Assembly: GCF_905171775.1 (NCBI RefSeq)
Contig: NC_053489.1
Coordinates: 333,966,089 to 334,030,088, forward strand
Direction of reading: 5' to 3'
DNA: 64,000 nucleotides
Source: Rana temporaria
Taxonomy: Eukaryota; Chordata; Amphibia; Anura; Ranidae
Position numbers and translations under genes: made by a program. This document shows, one piece after another, positions 57,787 through 64,000 of this stretch. The notes beneath the pieces were generated by a model, which worked only from the letters and a program-made list of their open reading frames with translations, was not told the origin of the DNA and ran no database searches. The number at the start of each line of letters is the position of its first letter. The stretch's first letter is position 1.

Positions 57787-58875
57787 GTGTGTCATCCAGA
57801 AACACAGGTTACACCTAAGCGCTTGGTTTCTGAAGACATCCTAAAAAACAAAGGTTTGTCCGACAAAGTAGTAAGAACTCTACTGTCCAGTAGGAAGGAG
57901 GTAACGAGATCTATTTACCTAAAAATATGGAAGAAATATAATTCCTGGTGTTCTTCCAAAGTTTTTCAAACCAAGAGTGTGATTTCAGTTCTAGAATTTC
58001 TCCATGAGGGAATGGAGAAGGGACTTGCAGCCAGTACCTTTAAAAACGCAGGTAGCGGCTCTTTCTGTTTATTTTGAAAAAACTCTGTCCAGGGAACCCT
58101 TGATTTCTAGCTTTTTTTTATTTTATTTTTTTTATTTTATTTTTTTAGTGCACTAGCTCGAAATAGACCAGTGACCCTCAAAAGTTTTCCCAGTTGGGAC
58201 TCATCAGTTGTTTTACAAGGATTAACGGGAGCTCCGTTTGAACCTTTAGAAGATGCTTCTTTGAAAAATGTATTTCTTAAAACAGTTTTTTTGGTGGCCA
58301 TTACTTCAGCAGGACGGGTTAGCGAGCTCCAAGCTTTGGCCATTACTGAACCTTTTTCTAAGAATTTTTTCAGAGTGATCCTGCAGACGGATCCGGCCTT
58401 TCTTCCAAAAGTGTCGTCAAAATTCCATCGGTCACAGGAAATAGTTTTACCCACTTTTTCTTCAAACCCTTCGAACGCTGGAGAAGAAGCATTTCATACT
58501 TTAGATGTGAAAAGGTGTCTGTTGCAGTTTCTTTCAGTCACCAGAGAATTCAGGAAATCAAATGCTCTTTTCATAACATTTTCAGGTCCCCGTAAAGGGG
58601 AAAAAGCTTCCAAAAGTACACTAGGAAGATGGCTTAAACTTGCAATTACAGAAGCCTATAAAGCCAAAGGAGTTGTGCCTCTCTCAGGTATTGTGGCACA
58701 CTCAACAAGATCAACTGCAGTCTCCTGGGCTGAAAGGGCCGGTGCGACACCCGAGCAGATTTGCAAGGCTGCCACTTGGTCCAACTACTCAACGTTCCTA
58801 AGACACTTGGACCTATTGTCTGCTGCAGATCAAGCCTTTGGCAGAAAGGTACTGCAGGCAGTAGTCCCACCCTAG
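57787..58875 (+). pseudogene. DIRS copy 2 tyrosine recombinase (frameshifted)
   Basis: The N-terminal DNA-binding part (57787-58077) has SDKVVRTLLSSRKEVTRSIY. An A/T-rich tract at 58108-58147 (TTTTATTTTATTTTTTT) breaks the frame. The catalytic part from 58150 has TSAGRVSEL (first Arg), IVAHSTRSTAVSW (His-x-x-Arg), ATWSN (Trp) and ends DQAFGRKVLQAVVPP. The usual nucleophile Tyr after TFLRH is not evident (RHLDLL), although NYST lies just upstream. It would have catalysed insertion of circular cDNA. Confidence 0.88.
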
Positions 58876-58899
58876 GGTAAGTTACTTGTTTATCCTCTC

Positions 58900-58968
58900 C
58901 AAGGTTGTCCTGAAAGGCGAGTTGAGAAAGACTTACCGGTGACGGTATTTCTAAGAGCCTTTCAGGAC
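58900..58968. repeat. DIRS copy 2 internal complementary region
   Basis: CCAAGGTTGTCCTGAAAGGC (58900 onward) is the inverse of the left terminus at 51914-51950. It abuts ACTTACCGGTGACGG...GCCTTTCAGGACAACC, which should be the inverse of the right terminus. That right terminus is not found downstream. Confidence 0.85.
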
Positions 58969-59091
58969 AACCGCTATTTCCCTCCCTAAATGTTAAAGTA
59001 ATAAATATAAATCTATCATGGTGTTGTGATTTTCTGTGCTTTATCTTCCAGAGAGTACAGGTACAATGTTGGGTACAATGTAGTTATAAAG

Positions 59092-59705
59092 CAGGGGGTA
59101 GGAAACCTCGGCCCTCCAGCTGTGATGAATCTACAAATCCCATCATGCCTCTGCCTCTGATGCCGCGTACACACGGTCGTTTTTCGGCATGAAAAAAAAC
59201 GTCATTTTTTAAAATGTCATTTAAAATGATTGTGTGTGGGCTTCACATCGTTTTTGGGCAAAAACAACGTTTTAAACCCGCGCATGCCCAGAAGCAAGTT
59301 ATGAGACGGGAGCGCTCGTTCAGGTAAAACTACCATTCATAATGGAGTAAGCACATTCATCACGCTGTAACGGACAAAAAAGCGCGAATCGTCTTTTGCT
59401 AACAAGGAATCGGCTAAAAGCAGGCCAAAGGCGAATAGAACTTCCCCTTTAGAGTTCCGTCGTACGTGTTGTACGTCACCGCGCTTTGTTCATCATTTTT
59501 CCAAAACGATCGTGTATGGGCAACGTCGTTTAATGATGAAGTTGGAAAAACGTCGTTTTTTTTCATGATGAAAAAATAACATTTTTTTCATGCCAAAAAA
59601 CGACCTTGTGTACGCGGCATAAGAGTCGAGCCTCTGATTGTCAGGGTTTTGCAATGTCTCATAGGAGTTTTAGTTTCACCACAGCCTGAGGTTTTCATAT
59701 CCCTG
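59092..59705. mobile_element. Non-autonomous hAT element, hosting a MITE
   Basis: Ends CAGGGGGTAGGAAACCTCGG and GAGGTTTTCATATCCCTG, flanked by TTATAAAG / TCATAAAG (7 of 8). The CGTACACACG MITE at 59161-59622 splits it; GCCTCTGA is present on both sides of that inner insertion. Confidence 0.85.
59161..59622. repeat. MITE, 'CGTACACACG' family, nested
   Basis: Ends TGCCGCGTACACACGGTCG and GTGTACGCGGCATA. The interior shares ACGTGTTGTACGTCACCGCG with the copies at 60-100 and 18285. Confidence 0.85.
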
Positions 59706-60367
59706 TCATAAAGGAATGGACATGGTCAACAACTATACTGAGGTAGGCCGTGGTGGTTAAACAATGCTCAATTGGTAGTAAGGGGTCCAAAGTGTGCCAA
59801 GAAAATATCCCCCCACACCATTACACCACTACCACCACCAGCATGAACTGTTGATACAAGGCAGGATGGATTCATACTTTCATGTTGTTTATGCCAAATT
59901 CTGACCCTACCACCTGAATGTCACAGCTGAAATGGAGACTCATCAGACTAGGCAACGTTTTTCCAATCTTCTATTTTGGTGAGCCTATGTGAATTGTAGC
60001 CTTGCTTTCCTGTTCTTAGCTGAAAGGAGTGGCACCTGGTGTGGTCTTCGCCTGCTGTAGCCCAACCACTTCAACGTTCAATATGTTGCGTTTCCAGATT
60101 CGGTATTCTGCATACCTTGGTTAAAACGAGTGGTTATTTGAGTTACTGTTGCCTTTCGATCGTCCCGAACCAGTCTGCCCATTCTCCTCTGACATCAACA
60201 AGGCATTTTCGTTCACATAACTGCCTCACTGCAATTTTCTCTTTTTCGGACCATTCTCTGTAAACCCTAGAGATGGTGATGTGTGAAAATCCTAGTAGAT
60301 CGGCAGTTTTTTTAAATACTCAGACCAGCCTGTCTGGCACCAACAACCATGCCATGTTCAAAGTCAC

Positions 60368-60786
60368 TTAAAGGGGGTGTAAACCCTTTACAACCACTTT
60401 TTACTACAGTTAAGCCGATAAGGCTTACCTGTAGCTACCCCGGATATCTCCTAAACCTGGACAAGTTTAGGAGATATCCCCTGTATCGGCATGTGCCGAC
60501 GTCATCGACGCATGCGCGCTGAAGCAATGGCACGTACGTGCCATTGCTTCAGTTAGTGTGCCGTTACCGGCGGCTCCCGCGCATTTGTGGGGAATTCACA
60601 GCGGAAGTAACCTTGAGAGCCATGTCGCCGGCCAGAGCGGTGTACGAGGACCACTGCGGGGGGCTTTGATCTAAGGTAAGCAATTCATAATAAGCTAGAA
60701 TTCTATGCATACTAGCTCATTATGCCTTTTGTCTTGCAGGATTTTTTTTTTTTTTTTTTAAGTTGGTGGGTTTACAACCATTTTAA
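60368..60786. mobile_element. TTAA MITE inside the minus-strand Tc1
   Basis: TTAA at 60368-60371 and 60783-60786, ends TTAAAGGGGGTGTAAACCC / GTGGGTTTACAACCATTTTAA. Excision restores the Tc1 transposase start region. Shared core with 62534-62863 (CTAAACCTGSACAAGTTTAG, TTAGGAGATATC). Confidence 0.88.
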
Positions 60787-60916
60787 ATGCCCTTTCTTAC
60801 CCATTCTGATGCTCGATTTGAACTTCAGCAAGTCGTCTTCACCACGTCTGTGGAAATGCCTAAATGCATTGAGTTGCTGCCATGTGATTGGCTGATTTAG
60901 CAATCTGTGTTACCAA

Positions 60917-61353
60917 GCAATTGAGAAGAAATATTTTTTATATATATATTATAATGTGTGTTTGTGTGTGTTTTTTATATGGCTGCCAAAACCCTGGTAT
61001 CCTCTTCAGCGGGCGGTCCTCTTTCAGGTAAAAGTAGTCTCTGCGATGGATTCGCTGGGAGATCACTTACCGGAGACTATCGGGTCCTCTCTCCTGGCTA
61101 CCAATTGAGGGGAAGATGCTCCATAGCATTGACTGGCGGAAGCAACGTCAAACGTCACTTCCCGCCCAATGCTCTTAAAGGGGAATTTTTGAGAGAAAAA
61201 TGTGTTTGGGGTTCTTAGTAATTTTGTAGCAAAAAAAATATTTTAAGAGAAAAATGGTCTCGGTCCTTTAAGTGTTTGGGTAAAAAAAACAACACGAACC
61301 TTAAGATATCCTTTTTAATGTGTGTTTGTTTTTTCTTTTTTTTTGCCTTACAG
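60917..61353. other. tdrd7 intron 1, MITE fragments up to the acceptor
   Basis: 61130-61175 contains GAAGCAACGTCAAACGTCACTTCCCGCCC, related to 41.46-41.5 kb of the CCACTTCC MITE. The end is a polypyrimidine tract, TTTTTTTTGCCTTACAG, serving the exon at 61354. Confidence 0.6.
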
Positions 61354-61570
61354 CAACATGTTGGAGTCTGACAAAGATCTTGTAGCAAAGACACTGCGGG
61401 CTGTCTTGCAGTCGAACAAAAATGGCGTGCCTTTTCCTCGACTACAAAATGAATATAAATCCCTTACTGGAGAATATATTCCATTTAAGGATATGGGCTT
61501 CCAAACGCTTGAAGCATACATTAACGCCATCCCAACCGTTGTAAGGATTGAAGTCAGTCGTGCCGGCGAG
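61354..61570 (+). CDS. tdrd7: Tudor domain protein 7, first coding exon (LOTUS domain)
   Basis: Acceptor TTGCCTTACAG ends at 61353; ATG at 61358; donor GAG|GTAAGG at 61571. The exon gives 71 codons, starting MLESDKDLVAKTLRAVLQSN and ending VVRIEVSRAGE, in phase 0. This is the N-terminal LOTUS/OST-HTH domain of TDRD7: a winged helix with the helix VAKTLRAVL, the PRLQNEYKSLTG segment and the hydrophobic GFQTLEAYI turn. LOTUS domains bind RNA and germline helicases of the Vasa type. TDRD7 is a germ-granule scaffold with three LOTUS and three Tudor domains that is needed for spermatid and lens RNA granules. The remaining exons lie beyond the window. TDRD5 also has LOTUS domains, but the close match of this start and the stra6l neighbour favour TDRD7. 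Confidence 0.93.
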
Positions 61571-62230
61571 GTAAGGCGTTCGGTCAAACATCAACCTTAA
61601 CTTGATGAGTTTGCTGAAGCACTGTGTAAAACAAACCATCTCTGTAAAATATTGTTTTCACCTTTTCTATATCCTCCAGCCCTTTTTGGCCATTTCTTGT
61701 TTAAATACATGCTCTCTAGTGCATCATTGCTCAAGGCCTGAAAGTGATTACAATGCTTTAGTTTTTTAAACCTAGAACCATTCCTTTACAAATGCCTTTG
61801 TATCTTTTCTAGTGAAATTTAAAGCAGAATTAAACCTAAAAATGTTTAAAAAAAATGATTGACCAGTGAGATTTCTAATACAGAAGGGATCCTTATTGTT
61901 TGCTTCTTTCATAACTGCTTCTCCTTGCCTGTCAGTGTTTTTGTACATACGCAGCTCAGAATACATTTAAGGCACAGCTCTGTGCAGAGAAGATGTGACT
62001 TTTAAACAAATGCTTAGATTGACATCATCCCATACAGCCATTTGATTGTATGGGATGATGTCAAAGGAAGGAATACTGGAAGAAGATGGGAACATTGACA
62101 CCAAATCAATGGAGGGGATCATTCCAAGCAAAGCGTGCCATAATCTGCTAATGTGCTGTGCATTCTAGCTTAATATGACTAAAAGCTCTTGAGGGCCCAT
62201 ATTTTTTTTTTTTCCAGAGGTTTAAGTCTG
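61571..62230. other. tdrd7 intron 2, nothing firmly recognised
   Basis: AT-rich; an inverted pair CATCCCATACAGCC / TGTATGGGATGATGTC at 62025-62060 is the only structure noted. Confidence 0.5.
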
Positions 62231-62537
62231 CTTAAGCCTAGGTTCACATTGGAGTGATTTGTCATGTGATTTGAGAGATCAGATCGCATGACAAGTTGCA
62301 GCCTATTGGAGGCAGTGGCACTGTTCTAATCTGTGCGACACCAATTTTGCGTCGCTGCACCGATTTGCAAAAGTAGTTCCTGCTCTACTTTTGCAGATTT
62401 CAGGTGCGACTTCAATAGACACCTGTGTATGAAGCCACACAGATGTCTATCAAGTAGCACCTGAAATTGCGCTGACCTTGCTACTTTGATATTGCGCTAA
62501 TTCAAGTGAAGTAGCATCAATGTGAATTGGGGCTTAA
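62231..62537. repeat. MITE, 'GGTTCACATTG' family
   Basis: Inverted ends CTTAAGCCTAGGTTCACATT and AATGTGAATTGGGGCTTAA. It directly abuts the next TTAA MITE, sharing its TTAA. Confidence 0.75.
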
Positions 62538-62863
62538 AGTGGTTGTAAACACACATTGGCAAAAAAAAAAACACCTGCAAGACAAAGGCATAATGAGCTA
62601 GTGTGCATAGCATACTAGCTCATTATTTAATACTCAGCTGAGATTGAAGCCCTCGTTGCGGTGTCCGACATCGCTCCCATTCGCACTGGAGCCGCTGGTA
62701 ACGGCACACTCATTGAAGCAATGGCATGTACGGTGACATCGGCACATGCAAATATCTTCTAAACCATGCAGGTTTAGGAGATATCCTGGGCAGCTACAGG
62801 TAAGCCTTAATTTGGGCTTACCAGTAGCAGAAATTGGTCTGTAAGGGTTTACAACCACTTTAA
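62534..62863. mobile_element. TTAA MITE with 'AGTGGTTGTAAAC' ends
   Basis: TTAA at 62534-62537 and 62860-62863, ends TTAAAGTGGTTGTAAACAC / GGGTTTACAACCACTTTAA; same family as 60368-60786. Confidence 0.88.
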
Positions 62864-63118
62864 AGTGAGCAGCTTTCAACTGAATTTTTCATACAAACTA
62901 TATAGTTGCTTATATCCAAGGTCTCTCTTGTTTCTATAGTTGCACTTCTCTTTCCATTTGTAGGACATCATTTTTAAGAATTGCCACCCAAATGCTTTCT
63001 AAAGGAGCAAAATGTATATTTTTTCTTTTTCTCTAAGTTATCTTGTTGAGATATTTTGCAGGGATTGGATTTCACTATATAGCTTATTAACAGAGTACAA
63101 TCAGTTCCAAACCCTATG

Positions 63119-63295
63119 GGGTTGATTTACTAAAACTAGAGTGCAAAATATGGTGCAGCTCTGCATGGAAGCGAATTGGCTTCTAACCTTAGCTTGGTTA
63201 ATTAAGCTTTGACCAAAAAAAAAACCTGGAAGCTAATTGATTTCTATGCAGAGCTGCTCCAGATTTTCCACTCTCCCATTTTAGTAAATCAACCC
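63119..63295. repeat. MITE with 'GGGTTGATTTACTAAAA' ends
   Basis: Ends GGGGTTGATTTACTAAAACT and TTTTAGTAAATCAACCC are perfect inverses over 17 bases; the interior has a GCAGCTCTGCATGGAAGC hairpin. 177 bp, non-coding. Confidence 0.85.
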
Positions 63296-64000
63296 TGATG
63301 TAACTGAAAAACAAGTTGGAGCAATGGTTCCAGATATAAATGTTAAGCCCAGGTTCACACTGCTGTGGGTTTATCAAGTGAATTTTCGGAATTGTACCCA
63401 ACATAACTTGCAGCCTCCACCGCTTCAAGGAAAAATGCAATAAGAGATCCAATAATTATTGCATACTTCTCCACTGTAATATAGACGGAGGCAAAACCCA
63501 CTACAAGTCCACTCACTGGTCACTTAAAGTACAACTGCAGACAAAAGTCCCCCCCCCCCCCCCCGGTCATCTTCCAGGACTGCCTGTCACATTTGTATAA
63601 AAGGACAGGTACTACGCATGGTCCCTCAGTTATTTATTTATTTTTTTCTCCGGTCAGACCGTATTACCAAGTTTTTTTTCTTCTTTTTATTTTTTTCCTG
63701 TCAGGCCTTCATGCTAGGGGGCAGGGGCCTCCTGGGATGCTAGGGACCCATTCTCCCCCTTTTTTTTTTTTTTTTTTTACTTTTAGCCCTTAAGGGCAGC
63801 TTTGGTTGGAGGCTGAACCCTGTCCCTGTATGATATTGTGCAGTGGCTTCCTTGCATATTGATTCAGTCTAAGGAAGCTGAGGGAGTGCTGAGGCCACTT
63901 CCAGTTCTGAATGATGCATTTCCGGTGGAAGTGATGTGGCGGGGACACCTGGCGGCATCTTGGGTAGGGCAGATGCCAGAATGGAGTCCCGGAGCTCTCC
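63296..64000. other. tdrd7 intron, MITE fragment and homopolymers
   Basis: TTAAGCCCAGGTTCACACTGCTG at 63342 starts another GGTTCACAC MITE whose right end was not found. A C-run at 63549-63564 and T-runs near 63760 are the only other features. Confidence 0.5.

Larger units (their letters stand above)
51912..59035 (+). mobile_element. DIRS-type tyrosine-recombinase retrotransposon, copy 2
   Basis: Order on the + strand: left terminal sequence (ATTTTCTCAACTCGCCTTTC), leader, gag (53791-55088), reverse transcriptase/RNase H (55080-57650), tyrosine recombinase (57787-58875), and an internal complementary region (58900-58968). GTGC occurs on both sides (51908-51911, 59036-59039) and the Tc1 host resumes without loss. 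The expected right inverted terminal repeat is missing, so the 3' end is probably truncated. It is a clearly different family from copy 1. Confidence 0.9.
51882..60916 (-). mobile_element. Tc1/mariner element (minus strand) split by DIRS, hAT and TTAA insertions
   Basis: The main part is 59036-60916. A transposase reads on the minus strand from ATG at 60804, through the segment GMVVGAR (just left of 60368), to the DDE-domain region near 59.75-59.95 kb. The sequence jumps across the hAT element (59092-59705) and the DIRS element (51912-59035) to 51882-51911, where CACCATGTCACAAAG continues the gene. Stops and small indels show it is dead. Neither Tc1 terminus was identified here. Confidence 0.8.

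Noticed and set aside
1..64000. tRNA, rRNA or other structured RNA genes
   Set aside because: No cloverleaf with A and B boxes, rRNA core or snRNA signature was recognised by eye; a covariance-model scan was not possible.

Overview
This window is nuclear DNA of a vertebrate, most likely an anuran and probably a true frog (Ranidae). The host genes are vertebrate, the exons are short and lie in very large introns, and almost all the rest is nested transposable elements (TEs). The elements include full DIRS-type tyrosine-recombinase retrotransposons, Tc1 elements, hAT elements and dense miniature elements with TTAA target sites. The frog assignment is an inference from this repeat spectrum and was not tested by any search.

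Only two host genes can be supported, both on the + strand. (1) The last three coding exons of a STRA6-like retinol-binding-protein receptor gene (stra6l/RBPR2) lie at 5829-5992, 8968-9108 and 20123-20364. Their splice phases join cleanly and the frame ends in a stop codon at 20364. (2) The first coding exon of tdrd7 (Tudor domain protein 7, N-terminal LOTUS/OST-HTH domain) lies at 61354-61570. A CpG-rich, apparently repeat-free block ending in a good splice donor at 40351 is the best candidate for the tdrd7 promoter and untranslated first exon. That would make 40.35-61.35 kb its first intron. The order stra6l then tdrd7 on one strand fits the conserved neighbourhood known in mammals.

Layout: 0-2.8 kb, fragments of interspersed repeats. 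2.8-5.6 kb, a Tc1 element split by a hAT miniature element that carries a minisatellite. 5.8-20.4 kb, stra6l exons; the intron from 9.1 to 20.1 kb holds a hAT remnant invaded by a 5.75-kb DIRS element (minus strand), which itself holds a solo LTR. 20.4-29 kb, 3' flank, a truncated Ty3/gypsy element, a second solo LTR and MITEs. 29.1-37.2 kb, a nested block of minisatellite-bearing elements inside a repeat and a broken solo LTR. 37-40 kb, weakly classified DNA. 40.0-40.35 kb, candidate tdrd7 promoter. 40.7-51.5 kb, nested MITEs and a 2.6-kb hAT element. 51.5-60.9 kb, a minus-strand Tc1 element split by a 7.1-kb DIRS element plus several later insertions. 61.35 kb, tdrd7 exon. The remainder is intronic with MITEs.

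The most distinctive features are the two DIRS elements (one with inverted terminal repeats and an internal complementary region still readable), three separate mobile-element settings that carry expanded minisatellites, and a clear insertion stratigraphy in which removing each element restores the sequence of its host element. No convincingly new gene system was found; the long open frames at 32-35 kb are tandem repeats, not genes.
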